Shown here: positions 1 through 8,414 of the stretch, piece after piece
Numbering within the stretch: the first letter of the stretch is position 1
How the letters are laid out: each line of letters starts with the position of its first letter
Assembly (NCBI GenBank): GCA_910576325.1
Contig: CAJTIM010000009.1
Location: 101,405-165,404, forward strand
Reading direction: 5' to 3'
Source of the DNA: Clostridia bacterium
GTDB lineage: Bacteria > Bacillota > Clostridia > Lachnospirales > Lachnospiraceae
Length of the DNA stretch: 64,000 bases
The notes under the pieces: model-generated
What the model was told of the DNA's origin: nothing
Databases searched by the model: none
What the model saw: only the letters and a program-made list of their open reading frames with translations
Translations under genes and position numbers: made by a program

Positions 1-57
1 GCGGTTTGGCTGGATGTGTATCTGCGCAGAGTGCGTGCAGGAGGAAAAGGAAAATGA
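1..57 (+). CDS. C-terminal end of an upstream gene, probably another ABC sugar permease (partial)
   Basis: Frame 1 is open from the first base and ends at a TGA at 55-57, giving the tail AVWLDVYLRRVRAGGKGK. A hydrophobic stretch followed by a basic tail (WLDVYLRR) is typical of the end of RbsC-type permeases. The stop overlaps the ATG of the next permease (ATGA at 54-57), so the two are translationally coupled. Two tandem RbsC-like permeases are common in sugar ABC operons. Only 18 residues are visible, so the family call is inference. Confidence 0.5.
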   Translation, partial: AVWLDVYLRRVRAGGKGK

Positions 58-1010
58 ACAAAACAAAAGCAAGACGTTTTCTAAAAACCTATAAATCACT
101 GATGATTCTTGCCGCAATTGTTATTTTGGCTTTTGTGCTCTCCGGCGGCCGTTCCCTTACGGCAGCCAACCTTCAGAATCTGATGCTTCAGGTGTCCATT
201 CAGGGAATTGTCGGTTTCGGCATGACATTTACACTTCTGTGCGGAGAATTTGATCTTTCCGTCGGTTCTGTTTTGACCCTTTGCGGGATTGTCTTTGCAA
301 AGTGTGTCGGCGTGATGCATTTTCCCTTTGCGGTGCTGGCGGCTCTTTTTACAGGTGCGCTTCTGGGATTGATAAACGGAATACTTGTGTCGGGGATGGG
401 CTTAAGCTCTTTTATCGGGACGCTTGGCAGCAGCTATGTTTTCAAGGGAATTGCGGAACTTATCAGCAATGGCAAGCCCACCAGCGTAAGCGGCAGCGAA
501 TTTGCGGTTGCAGTAAGCCGCTTTAAGATAGCAGGCTTCGCCGTATTTCCGTATTTGTTTCTTTTGACGGGGCTGATCTGTGCGTACATCTTAATGTACA
601 CCCGCTTTGGACGCAATATCTATGCCACGGGAGGCAATTACGAGGTTGCCCAAAATACGGGAATACGGGTGAAGTTTTATAAAATGATGTCCTTTGTAAT
701 TGTGTGTACTCTGGCGGCGGCAGCGGGGATACTGCTGACCATCCGCCTGCAGTCCGCCACGCCGATTGCAGGAGAAAATCTGAATCTGCTGGTGATTTCC
801 AGCATTATTATAGGAGGAACCAGCACAACCGGAGGAGTGGGAAATATTCAGATGAGTCTGATTGGACTTTTTATTGTAGGCGTGCTTACGAATACGCTGG
901 ATCTTCTTGGCGTCTCCGGCTACTATCAACAGGTTGTTCAGGGACTTTTAACGGTTACGGTTATCGGAACGGCAAGCTATGCCAATTACCGCAATACCAG
1001 TGCGGTTTAA
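54..1010 (+). CDS. ABC transporter permease, RbsC/ribose-type sugar importer
   Basis: Inner-membrane permease of a carbohydrate ABC importer (BPD_transp_2 / RbsC family), about 318 residues, the usual length. It has 8-10 hydrophobic segments. The family motifs are visible: GEFDLSVGS near residue 65 and the EAA-like loop region IIIGGTSTTGGVGN near residue 260. I chose the ATG at 54 because AGGAGG lies at 40-45; the open frame extends further upstream without a better site. It overlaps the previous stop by 4 bases. The ATPase and binding protein must lie upstream of the window. The genes that follow suggest the cargo is an amino sugar or unusual sugar processed by the downstream enzymes; the substrate cannot be read from the sequence. 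Confidence 0.9.
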   Translation: MNKTKARRFLKTYKSLMILAAIVILAFVLSGGRSLTAANLQNLMLQVSIQGIVGFGMTFTLLCGEFDLSVGSVLTLCGIVFAKCVGVMHFPFAVLAALFTGALLGLINGILVSGMGLSSFIGTLGSSYVFKGIAELISNGKPTSVSGSEFAVAVSRFKIAGFAVFPYLFLLTGLICAYILMYTRFGRNIYATGGNYEVAQNTGIRVKFYKMMSFVIVCTLAAAAGILLTIRLQSATPIAGENLNLLVISSIIIGGTSTTGGVGNIQMSLIGLFIVGVLTNTLDLLGVSGYYQQVVQGLLTVTVIGTASYANYRNTSAV

Positions 1011-1121
1011 AAACAGCAGTATTCCTCACAGCACACGGAACAATTTGCGGATACATCTTTCAGCCGGGAATTGTTTTCGCAGAGATGGATTGGGAGGAGT
1101 ACGGAAAAATGGAGGATGGTT

Positions 1122-2090
1122 ATGAGTAATTTTTGCAAAAGCTTTCAATTTACCCCGCATCGGGACATACCCTTTCGCGATGTGGAGGTTCTTGACCGGG
1201 TGAGACTTACAAAAGAGGAGGATTATCTGGCACTCAATGAGACGCGCCCCAACTGGAGGCTGGAAATTGTGGAGGATGAGTTTATCTGGTATGCCTGGCT
1301 TACGGATATGTTTAAGCGTATCAAGGACAGCGATGAGAAGGATGAAAAGTGCGTGATGATTCTGCCGAACCCGGCAGGCATCTACAAGCGGGTAGCTTAC
1401 ATGTGCAACAAAATGAATGTCAGCTGCCGCAACCTGATTATTTTTACGCAGGATGAATGGGCCAGCGAGGAGGGAATCATTGCACCTTTGGATTATCCGG
1501 CCGGCTTTACCAATGCTTTTTTCCGTTTCTTTTACAATGAGCTGCGTCCGGAACTGAGGCCGGAACCGGAGAATATTCATTATCCCACCAATGAAAACAT
1601 TGCTTCCTATTCCGAACTGATTCAGGAGGCGGGAGAAGCGGATATTATATATTCCGCCTGCGGATGGTCCGGACATGCTTCTTTTATTGATGCGGTGCCT
1701 CAGTTTGGAGTGAAGGGTGAGGAGACGCCTCCGGTAGGGGAGTGGATAAAAATGGGAGCCCGGATCTCAGATCTGCATTTGCTGACTCTGGCACAGAATT
1801 CTCTGCATGCAAGCTTCGGAATGTGCGGAGACGTGGCGCTTGTCCCGCCCCGGGCAGCCACCATCGGACCGAGAGAGTTTGTAAATGCCAAGCATATTTT
1901 TGAGTTCCACAATTTCCTGATTGGAAATACGGATATCACATGGGAAAAGCTGGTGTCGCGCCTTGTGTGCTTTGGACCGGTAACGCCCCTGGTTCCCGAT
2001 TCGGTTATTCAGCTGTGTGATGCGGAGGTTTATATTTCAAAGCTTTTTGCGGAACCGATTCACTATGACGGAGACAGACAATATCGGTAA
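1122..2090 (+). CDS. Glucosamine-6-phosphate deaminase-like protein (NagB/RpiA superfamily), altered active site
   Basis: 322 residues, NagB-like fold: the TQDEW segment (109-113) matches the NagB MDEY loop carrying the ring-opening Asp, and CGWSGHASFID (180-190) matches the GxGxDGHxAFNE catalytic loop. In canonical NagB that loop supplies Asp141, His143 and Glu148. Here the His is kept (185), the Asp is Ser and the Glu is Asp. The protein may therefore be a deaminase or isomerase for a non-standard substrate, or not a deaminase at all. Start 1122 follows GGAGG at 1111-1115; an in-frame ATG at 1071 lacks a comparable site. It sits in an operon with a NagA-like deacetylase, the pairing expected for amino-sugar catabolism. 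Confidence 0.75.
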   Translation: MSNFCKSFQFTPHRDIPFRDVEVLDRVRLTKEEDYLALNETRPNWRLEIVEDEFIWYAWLTDMFKRIKDSDEKDEKCVMILPNPAGIYKRVAYMCNKMNVSCRNLIIFTQDEWASEEGIIAPLDYPAGFTNAFFRFFYNELRPELRPEPENIHYPTNENIASYSELIQEAGEADIIYSACGWSGHASFIDAVPQFGVKGEETPPVGEWIKMGARISDLHLLTLAQNSLHASFGMCGDVALVPPRAATIGPREFVNAKHIFEFHNFLIGNTDITWEKLVSRLVCFGPVTPLVPDSVIQLCDAEVYISKLFAEPIHYDGDRQYR

Positions 2091-2104
2091 AGGAGGGGAG
2101 CGTT

Positions 2105-2545
2105 ATGGCGGCAATTCGGGAATGGTACGGCGGGTACGCGATTATTTACCGCTGGTTTGAAGATCGGTTTGGATATGAGGAGCTGGAAAGCTACTGGCAT
2201 TATGTGGCCAGGGAGGTTTACGGAGATTTGGCGGAGCGGTTCCGGGAGAGGGGAACAAGCTATATCTGTGCATATTTTGCGGATATTATCACAGCGGACG
2301 AAGGAAGCGTTACCGTAGAAGCAGATGAAAGAAGTGCGACGATTGATATTCATGCCTGTCCGGATTATATCTGGCAGAAGCACTATGATCAGGGCTACAG
2401 CATGCCCCGGGAGAATTATTACAAATCCTATGAAATTATATACGGGGATGTGGCGGAAATGGCGGGATATGAATTTGAAATGCTGCGGTTTGATACGGAA
2501 GGAAAGCTGAAGTTTCGGTTCAGCAGACAGGAGGCAGCGGGATGA
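2105..2545 (+). CDS. Small protein, possibly ATC-hydrolase-like (paralogue of next gene)
   Basis: 146 residues, cytosolic, no signal or membrane segment. The N-terminus (YAIIYRWFEDRFGYEELESY) aligns with that of the next gene (YNKTFGYVEEKYGVEALRDL), and both end in a Tyr/Gly plus amphipathic strand region, so they look like diverged paralogues. The general pattern resembles the L-2-amino-thiazoline-4-carboxylic acid hydrolase family (PF14196), but this copy lacks the Cys pair seen in its neighbour. Strong site AAAGGAGGGG before the ATG; its end overlaps the next start by 4 bases. Function unknown; a subunit or inactive partner of the next protein is possible. Confidence 0.55.
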   Translation: MAAIREWYGGYAIIYRWFEDRFGYEELESYWHYVAREVYGDLAERFRERGTSYICAYFADIITADEGSVTVEADERSATIDIHACPDYIWQKHYDQGYSMPRENYYKSYEIIYGDVAEMAGYEFEMLRFDTEGKLKFRFSRQEAAG

Positions 2546-3000
2546 CGATTAAGGATTATATTGCTGCATACAATAAAACCTTTGGTTATGTGGAAGAGAA
2601 ATACGGTGTGGAGGCTTTGCGTGATCTGTTCTCCACTCTGTCAAGAGAGTATTGTACACATCTGGATGCATATCTGAGAGAGGAAGGAGTTCGGGGCTGC
2701 ATGAGCTACTGGGGCGGCGACAGCGGCACTCTTTCCCGGGAAAGGATTGATTTTGAGGCATATATGGAGGGCGATGTCTTTCATGGGAGAATCCGCAGCT
2801 GCACTTCGGTAAATGATGTCCGCAGCCGGGGACAGGAACCGCACCACGGAGCGCTGACCTACTGTGACCACTGCAGCGCCCTGTACGGAGAGGTGGCAAA
2901 GAAGTATGGAATTGAGCTGAAATTTGAGCCTGAATATAACGAAGACGGAACGTGCTGCGGAAATTGCACCTGGTATGCGAAAAAAGTGGAGGAAGACTGA
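2542..3000 (+). CDS. Possible ATC-hydrolase-like protein (L-2-amino-thiazoline-4-carboxylate hydrolase family)
   Basis: 152 residues. The C-terminal half shows CDHCSALYGEVAKKYG (about 114-129) and CCGNC (about 143-147), a spacing of Cys/Asp residues reminiscent of PF14196 proteins, which often sit beside amidohydrolase or amino-acid/sugar catabolic genes. ATGA overlap with the preceding paralogue and TGATG overlap with the following deacetylase imply tight coupling. The function in this operon is unknown; hydrolysis of a C-N bond in the substrate is one guess. Confidence 0.5.
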   Translation: MTIKDYIAAYNKTFGYVEEKYGVEALRDLFSTLSREYCTHLDAYLREEGVRGCMSYWGGDSGTLSRERIDFEAYMEGDVFHGRIRSCTSVNDVRSRGQEPHHGALTYCDHCSALYGEVAKKYGIELKFEPEYNEDGTCCGNCTWYAKKVEED

Positions 3001-4166
3001 TGCTTGCAATCTGTAATACGAAGATCATTTTGGAGGAAGGAATGATTTGGGACGGCACGGTGCTCTGCAAGGAAGATCGAATTGCGGATTTCGGCCCCGG
3101 AAACGAGGTGACGATTCCGGAGGGGGCTGACATACTGGACGCAAAGGGAAAGTATACGGCTCCGGGCCTTATTGATATTCATTGTCACGGCGGAAATATG
3201 AAGTTTTTCTATGAAGATCCCCAAAAGGCCGCAGAGGTTCATTTTAAAAACGGAACTACAACGCTGCTTCCGGCTTTGTATCAGACCTTGACCTATGAGC
3301 AGTTTACGGAAGGGATAGACAGGATTCGGCTGGCCCAAAAGGAAGGAAGCGGCCGCATTATAGCCGGATTGTATATGGAAGGACCATTTATGAATCCCAA
3401 ATACGGATCGGATGCGGCCAATTCCAAATGGAAGGGGCACATTGACGAGGCACGTATGCGGTCTCTGGTAGATTATGCGGGGAAGGATGTGCGCGTGTGG
3501 TGTGTGGCTCCGGAGCGCGAGGACATTGAGGTATTCTGCAAATATGCAAAGCAGGTAAATCCAAACGTACGGTTTTCCATGGGTCATACGGAGTGCAGGC
3601 CCTGGCAGGCTTACCGGTTAAAGAAGTATGGTCTAATCAATCAGACCCATCACGGAAATGCCACGGCAGTCAACAATCCGATTGTTCCGAGCAATGTAGG
3701 GATCCGCGATGTGGGCCCGGACGAAGCGTGCCTGTACGACAGCGATATGTATGCGGAGCTCATTGCCGATTCCATGGCCATTCACGTAAAGCCGCATATG
3801 CTCCGCCTGGTGATGAAGGTAAAAGGACTGAATAAAGTGATTCTGATTACGGATCATTATCCGGAGAATTGCGGGAACCCTGCGGGCCCTTTTTGGGGAG
3901 GAAAAAAGGCGGAGGATCTGGGTTATGTATCGGATGGGGCCGTATGCGGAAGCCTGATGACATTGAATACAGCCTGCCGCAATATGATGGCCCATACGGG
4001 CTGCGGGCTTTGCCACGCCATTCAATTTGCCACGATCAATCCGGCCCGAATGCTTGGCATTGATGATGAGGTAGGCAGCATTGAGAAGGGCAAAAAGGCG
4101 AACCTGGTGGTAACGGACGATATGCTTCATGTAGAACATGTAATTTTTGAAGGCCGGAGACAGTAA
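3000..4166 (+). CDS. N-acetylglucosamine-6-phosphate deacetylase-like amidohydrolase
   Basis: 388 residues, amidohydrolase superfamily, NagA type. Visible landmarks are HCHGG (61-65, the metal HxH site), MEGPFMNPKYG (127-136) with Glu128 as expected for the metal ligand, MGHT with His196, THHGNA with His217, and ITDHY with Asp285 as the likely catalytic acid/base. The family removes an N-acetyl group from amino-sugar phosphates. The start at 3000 overlaps the previous stop (TGATG); an upstream in-frame ATG at 2952 lies inside the previous gene. Together with the NagB-like protein upstream this argues for an N-acylated amino-sugar substrate, though the specificity may differ from GlcNAc-6-P. 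Confidence 0.85.
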   Translation: MLAICNTKIILEEGMIWDGTVLCKEDRIADFGPGNEVTIPEGADILDAKGKYTAPGLIDIHCHGGNMKFFYEDPQKAAEVHFKNGTTTLLPALYQTLTYEQFTEGIDRIRLAQKEGSGRIIAGLYMEGPFMNPKYGSDAANSKWKGHIDEARMRSLVDYAGKDVRVWCVAPEREDIEVFCKYAKQVNPNVRFSMGHTECRPWQAYRLKKYGLINQTHHGNATAVNNPIVPSNVGIRDVGPDEACLYDSDMYAELIADSMAIHVKPHMLRLVMKVKGLNKVILITDHYPENCGNPAGPFWGGKKAEDLGYVSDGAVCGSLMTLNTACRNMMAHTGCGLCHAIQFATINPARMLGIDDEVGSIEKGKKANLVVTDDMLHVEHVIFEGRRQ

Positions 4167-4185
4167 ATAAGAGGGAGGGTAATGT

Positions 4186-4908
4186 ATGACAAGAAAACGA
4201 AAGCTGGAGCCTCCGTTTTTTGAAATTGGGCCCAAAAACTATTTATATGGGGATCAAATTGTGGAACTTGCCCGCATGGCGGATGAAGCGGCGGAGAAAT
4301 ATGATGTGCGTGTCATTTTTACAACACCCTATGCCAATATTGAAAAGGTAGCGGCAACCGTCAAGCATATTCAGGTCTTTGCACCTCATATGGATGCAAT
4401 CCCCGTAGGGAGAGGCCTGGCCAATATTCTGCCGGAATCCTTAAAGGCCGCGGGGGCGGTGGGGGTTATGCTGAACCATGCGGAATTTCCTTTGAGCACC
4501 TCCACTCTGGTACATACGCTGAAACGGGCCAGAGAGCTGGATTTGATGAGCATAGTGTGCTCCGATTCCATGTATGAAATGCAGGCAGTAGCACAGCTGC
4601 ATCCCGATATGATGATTGCGGAGCCTGCGGAGCTCATCGGAACAGGAGAGGCGGCGGATCTGTCCTATGTATCAAAGGCGTGTGAAACGATTGCACAGAT
4701 TGATCCCGATATCGGTATTCTGGTAGGCGGCGGAATCAGCTCGGGAGATGATGTCTATCGGATTATTATGAACGGAGCGGATGCCACGGGATCCTCCAGC
4801 GGAATTGTGAAGGCAGGGGATCCGGGCTCAATGATCGATGAAATGCTTTCGGCGCTTCGGGCCGCATGGGATGAACGCCATGGTTTCCGGGGAAACCGTT
4901 ACGCATAA
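4186..4908 (+). CDS. Triosephosphate isomerase-like protein
   Basis: 240 residues, TIM-barrel isomerase. The catalytic set is present: Lys17 (GPKNY), His98 with Glu100 (NHAE, in place of GHSE) and Glu146 in AEPAELIGTG, followed by the phosphate-binding GGGIS (181-185). The family interconverts a ketose phosphate and an aldose phosphate. Diverged relatives in sugar-alcohol operons (EryH/LerI type) act on erythrulose-phosphate-like substrates, so this paralogue probably acts on the pathway's own small phosphosugar rather than in glycolysis. It follows the NagA-like gene by 19 bases and has a GGGAGGG ribosome site. Confidence 0.85.
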   Translation: MTRKRKLEPPFFEIGPKNYLYGDQIVELARMADEAAEKYDVRVIFTTPYANIEKVAATVKHIQVFAPHMDAIPVGRGLANILPESLKAAGAVGVMLNHAEFPLSTSTLVHTLKRARELDLMSIVCSDSMYEMQAVAQLHPDMMIAEPAELIGTGEAADLSYVSKACETIAQIDPDIGILVGGGISSGDDVYRIIMNGADATGSSSGIVKAGDPGSMIDEMLSALRAAWDERHGFRGNRYA

Positions 4909-4929
4909 AGAAAAATATTTAGGGACATT

Positions 4930-4990
4930 ATGAAACCGGAAAACAGCAATATCACCGTGGACTGGGAGTGATATTGCGGAAGCAAAATAG
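4930..4990 (+). repeat. Single reduced copy of the twin-hairpin intergenic repeat
   Basis: A perfect 9-bp inverted repeat, CAATATCAC (4947-4955) and GTGATATTG (4968-4976), lies just before the ribosome site of the next gene. The left flank (CCGGAAAACAG) and the GATATTGCGG on the right match the repeat units at 45306-45564 (CTGGAAAACAG, GATATTACGG). It lacks the second hairpin of those units. It is probably a deletion derivative of the same repeat family. Confidence 0.6.
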
Positions 4991-5002
4991 TAGGAGAAAA
5001 AT

Positions 5003-5506
5003 ATGATAGTACATAATGATTTAATTAAAATTCAGTCGGAAGCACGTCCGACTTTTGACAATGTAACCCCTCAGGTAAAGGAGATCGTAAAGGCATCAGG
5101 AATTCAAAACGGTACGGTGCTGGTATACTCTCCTCACACCACCTGCTCCGTTTTGATTCAGGAGTATTCCGACGGTCAGACCTATTACGGAACGGAATTA
5201 ATTCTGCAGGATCTGGTGAACGTTCTGAACAAAATTATTCCCACCTGCACAAACGAGGGAATGTATCTGCATCCCTGCCCGATGCATGTAAAGGAGGCTG
5301 CGCGCCTGAGAGGGGAAGAAGCCGCCTGGAGCCTGAATACGGATGCGCATCTGCGCTCCGTTTTAATGGGGCGTTCCGTTACGGTTCCGATAATTGACGG
5401 TGAGGTTCAGTTAGGGGAATTCGGATTTATCTGGTTTGCCGATTTTGATCAGGTGCGGGCACGGGAACGGAATGCAATTGTACAGGTGATGGGGATCGGG
5501 AAATGA
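5003..5506 (+). CDS. YjbQ family protein (UPF0047)
   Basis: 167 residues, the full family length is about 130-150 plus a small insertion. Motifs seen: SPHTTCSVLIQEYSD (about 44-58), HPCPMH (about 91-96), DAHLRSVLMG (about 114-123) and the C-terminal LGEFGFIWFADFD. YjbQ proteins form trimers; some show weak thiamine-phosphate synthase activity and the true role is unsettled. Here the gene is embedded in a sugar operon and its stop overlaps the next ATG (ATGA at 5503), so it is co-translated with the kinase. A role in the sugar pathway is inference from position. Confidence 0.85.
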   Translation: MIVHNDLIKIQSEARPTFDNVTPQVKEIVKASGIQNGTVLVYSPHTTCSVLIQEYSDGQTYYGTELILQDLVNVLNKIIPTCTNEGMYLHPCPMHVKEAARLRGEEAAWSLNTDAHLRSVLMGRSVTVPIIDGEVQLGEFGFIWFADFDQVRARERNAIVQVMGIGK

Positions 5507-6930
5507 CAGCAGTTATCAGTATTGATTTGGGAACAAGCGGATGCAGAAGTGCCGTTTATGACAGCAGCCTTAAGAGCTTAAGCTCTGCGGCTGCCGGATA
5601 TCCGCTTCTTGTCCGCTCGGAAACGCAGATAGAGCAGGACGCAGAGGTTTGGTGGGAGTGCGTCAAAAAGACCATACGTCAGGCGCTTGCCTCTGCACCT
5701 GTTTCCGCTTCGGATATAAAAGCAATTTCTATCAGTGCTCAGGGAATCGCATTTGTGCCGATTGATCGAGAGGGAAATGTGCTGCATCCGGTTATCAGCT
5801 GGATGGACAGCCGGGGAGAGGCGGAGCTTGGAAAACTCAGGGAACGTTATGGCGAGGAGATGCTGTACAGGCGTACCGGCAAACGCTTGTCTCCGGCTTA
5901 TACCCTGTCAAAGCTTATGTGGTTTCAGGAGCATCAAAAGGAGCTGTATGAGCGGGCATGGCGGATTCTGTTTCCTCTTGACTTTATTCAGTACTGCTTA
6001 AGCGGTGAATGTGTCTGCGATCATACCATTGCCGGAGGAACGATGCTGTATCATGTGGAGCGGCAATGCTGGGATCGGAAGCTTCTTGGAGAAAACCATC
6101 TGTCGGAGGAAAAGCTTCCGAAGATTGCCGGAGCAGGGACAGTGGTTGGGAAAATAAGACCCGGGGCAGCGGACGAGCTGGGACTTACACATGAGGTACT
6201 GATTGTAAACGGTGCCCAGGATCAGAAATGTGCGGCCCTGGGAGCAGGTGCGGAGAAAAGTGCTGCGGCCGTATCTCTGGGAACCGGCTGCTGCATTTCC
6301 CGGATTGCGGACAGGCCCATTCAGGATCCCTCCATGCGGATTCCGATTTTTCCTTATGTATATGAAAATACCTGGGATCTAGAGGGTGTAATTCAGACGG
6401 CCGGCTCCGCATACGCCTGGTTTCAGCGGGAGCTTGGAGGAGGGCTTTCCTTTGATATGCTGAATCAAAAGGCGGCAGAGGTGGAAGGGCCAAGCTCCGT
6501 ACGGTTTTATCCCTATTTGTCAGGAGGGGCCTCTCCCTGGTGGAGCGAAAACCCCGGGAGCTTTACGGGTTTATCCCTGATGAGCGGTATAGGGCATTTG
6601 ACTAAGGCTATATTTGAGGGGATCGCTTACCATATTCGTGCAAATCTGGAGGTGATGGCGGAGGCATGCGGATATGCGGAAGAGCTGCGTCTGTTTGGAG
6701 GAGGAAGCAAAAGCGCTCTCTGGTGTCAGGTGATTGCGGATATCACCAATACCCGTGTGGTAAGACTGGCCTCCTCGGACACGGCGCTGGCGGGCGCGGC
6801 CAAGCTGGCTTTTCTGCCGCTTGGATGCGATACGCCGAAATCTCTGCCGGCTGCGGACGTGTTTCTTCCGGACGCGGCTATGACGGAAGAATATGAAAAG
6901 GCATATGAAATTTACAAAAAGCTGCAATAA
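5503..6930 (+). CDS. FGGY-family carbohydrate kinase (xylulokinase-like)
   Basis: 475 residues, two actin-like ATPase domains. Visible: the N-terminal phosphate loop ISIDLGTSGCRSAVYD (5-20), SAQGIAF and MDSRG in the first domain, NGAQDQKCAALGAG near 235, SLGTGCCIS near 258, and FGGGSKSALWCQVIADI near 400. FGGY kinases phosphorylate ketoses or polyols with ATP. The sequence does not settle which. It presumably activates the imported sugar of this operon for the NagA-, NagB-, TIM- and SIS-like enzymes around it. It is coupled by overlap to YjbQ. Confidence 0.9.
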   Translation: MTAVISIDLGTSGCRSAVYDSSLKSLSSAAAGYPLLVRSETQIEQDAEVWWECVKKTIRQALASAPVSASDIKAISISAQGIAFVPIDREGNVLHPVISWMDSRGEAELGKLRERYGEEMLYRRTGKRLSPAYTLSKLMWFQEHQKELYERAWRILFPLDFIQYCLSGECVCDHTIAGGTMLYHVERQCWDRKLLGENHLSEEKLPKIAGAGTVVGKIRPGAADELGLTHEVLIVNGAQDQKCAALGAGAEKSAAAVSLGTGCCISRIADRPIQDPSMRIPIFPYVYENTWDLEGVIQTAGSAYAWFQRELGGGLSFDMLNQKAAEVEGPSSVRFYPYLSGGASPWWSENPGSFTGLSLMSGIGHLTKAIFEGIAYHIRANLEVMAEACGYAEELRLFGGGSKSALWCQVIADITNTRVVRLASSDTALAGAAKLAFLPLGCDTPKSLPAADVFLPDAAMTEEYEKAYEIYKKLQ

Positions 6931-6948
6931 GAAAGAGGTGGTGAATAA

Positions 6949-7746
6949 ATGTCATTCTATTTTCAGGAAAAAACATGGCCGGAGCTTAAGGAGTATCTTG
7001 ACAGGGATGCATTGATTATTCTTCCGGTAGGAGAGGTAGAGGAACATTCCCTTTATCTGCCTGTTGACTGCGATGCAAGAATTGCATCCTATTTAAGCGC
7101 TCAGCTTGCGGAAGAAATTGAAGAGGAGATTCCGGTGCTGGTAATGCCTACCGTGTGGTCAGGATATACGCCGAAATATATCCGCCGGTTTCCCGGCGGG
7201 ATGGGGCTGCGGCCGCAGGTTTTTATTGATATGATGCATGATATCTGTGCATCCATAGCGGATATGGGCTTTACCAAGCTTTTTATGCTGGATTGCCATG
7301 GACAGCACGGACCCATGCTGAATGTAGTTACCAAGCTGATTGCGGATGAGTACGGATACTATTATACCTGTGCAACGCCCATTCCGTTTTTTACGGAAGC
7401 ATTTAATCGTATCCGCAAGTCGGCACAGGGGGGCGCAAGCCATGCCTGCGAGTACGAGACTTCCCTGCTTTTGCATATCAGTCCCAGGCTTGTGAAGACG
7501 GAGCTGTTTACTGATGCGGATGCCCTGAAGCATCATTCCCGATTTGTGGCGGGCGATGCAACTCTGGGAAGCCAGAAGGTAGTATGGTCCACCTTTGGGA
7601 TCCAGGAAACCAGGTACGGAGCCTGCGGGGATCCGACAGGAGCTTCCGGGGAGACAGGGCGTATTATCACAGAGGCTTTTCGGAAAAATGCCGCCGAGTA
7701 CATGAGGGAATATTATTTTCATAAGCGTATCACAGCGGAGGATTAG
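6949..7746 (+). CDS. Creatininase family hydrolase
   Basis: 265 residues, creatininase/creatinine amidohydrolase family (PF02633). The metal-binding pattern is present: PVGEVEEH (Glu31, His33), Asp42, DCHGQHG (115-121) and SHACEYETS (His165, Glu168). The family opens lactams or cleaves amides using two metal ions; a related member acts in F420/riboflavin metabolism. In a sugar operon it may hydrolyse an amide or lactam form of the substrate, or a side product. GAAAGAGGTGG precedes the start; 18 bases separate it from the kinase. Confidence 0.85.
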   Translation: MSFYFQEKTWPELKEYLDRDALIILPVGEVEEHSLYLPVDCDARIASYLSAQLAEEIEEEIPVLVMPTVWSGYTPKYIRRFPGGMGLRPQVFIDMMHDICASIADMGFTKLFMLDCHGQHGPMLNVVTKLIADEYGYYYTCATPIPFFTEAFNRIRKSAQGGASHACEYETSLLLHISPRLVKTELFTDADALKHHSRFVAGDATLGSQKVVWSTFGIQETRYGACGDPTGASGETGRIITEAFRKNAAEYMREYYFHKRITAED

Positions 7747-7785
7747 GTTTATGTGCAAGGAAGCTTGGTTCTGGAGGAAGAGAGA

Positions 7786-8391
7786 ATGAGCAGAAAGAAA
7801 CGATTAAAACAGATTATGAAGGAGGAGGCGGAGGCTATCGGTAAGGCTGCGGACCGGATTGATTATGAGGTAATGTCCCGGATACTGGAGCTTCTCTGCT
7901 CCGTTAGGAACAGCGGAAAGAAGGTTATACTGGCAGGCTGCGGCACCGCAGGCCAGGCAGCAAAGAGAATTGCCCATACCTTGTCGGTTGTGGAGATTCC
8001 GGCGTTTTTTCTCTCGCCGGCGGATTCGATTCACGGCGGAATGGGAGCCATGCAGGAGGGGGATATCCTGGTTCTTCTCAGCAAAAGTGGAAACACCCAA
8101 GAGATTTTAAACTATCTTCCGGCAGCGGCAAAAAAGGGCTTGACGGTAATCGGGGTTACGGAGAATGAAGCTTCGAAGCTTGGGCAGGCGGCGGATATTG
8201 TGCTCAAGATCAAGATAGACAGGGAACCGGATCACTGGGGAATTATTTCCTCCGCAAGCACCCTGGCCTCTATATCGGCCTTTGATGCCCTCGCATTTAC
8301 GGCGATGGAAGAGACAGGGTATACGAAGGAGGAATTTTATCTGATTCACACCGGGGGAGGTGTGGGAGATATTTTGAGGAAAGAGCTGTGA
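7786..8391 (+). CDS. SIS-domain sugar-phosphate isomerase (KdsD/GutQ-like, no CBS domains)
   Basis: 201 residues. A single SIS domain resembling the N-terminal half of arabinose-5-phosphate isomerases: GCGTAGQAAKRIAHTL (about 40-55), the FFLSPADSIHGGMGAM loop, LLSKSGNTQEIL (about 95-106) and the C-terminal HTGGGVGDIL in place of HPGGALG. Canonical KdsD/GutQ carry two CBS domains afterwards; these are absent. It likely isomerises a ketose phosphate to an aldose phosphate. The start at 7786 follows GGAGGAAGAGAG; the open frame also allows a GTG at 7753. It is the last gene of the operon, ending 23 bases from the convergent serine dehydratase gene. Confidence 0.85.
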   Translation: MSRKKRLKQIMKEEAEAIGKAADRIDYEVMSRILELLCSVRNSGKKVILAGCGTAGQAAKRIAHTLSVVEIPAFFLSPADSIHGGMGAMQEGDILVLLSKSGNTQEILNYLPAAAKKGLTVIGVTENEASKLGQAADIVLKIKIDREPDHWGIISSASTLASISAFDALAFTAMEETGYTKEEFYLIHTGGGVGDILRKEL

Positions 8392-8414
8392 GGCAGCAGG
8401 AAGCTTAAAGAAAT

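Noticed and set aside
704..1129. 141-codon plus-strand frame overlapping the permease end
   Set aside because: Alternate frame of the permease with no hydrophobic pattern or ribosome site.
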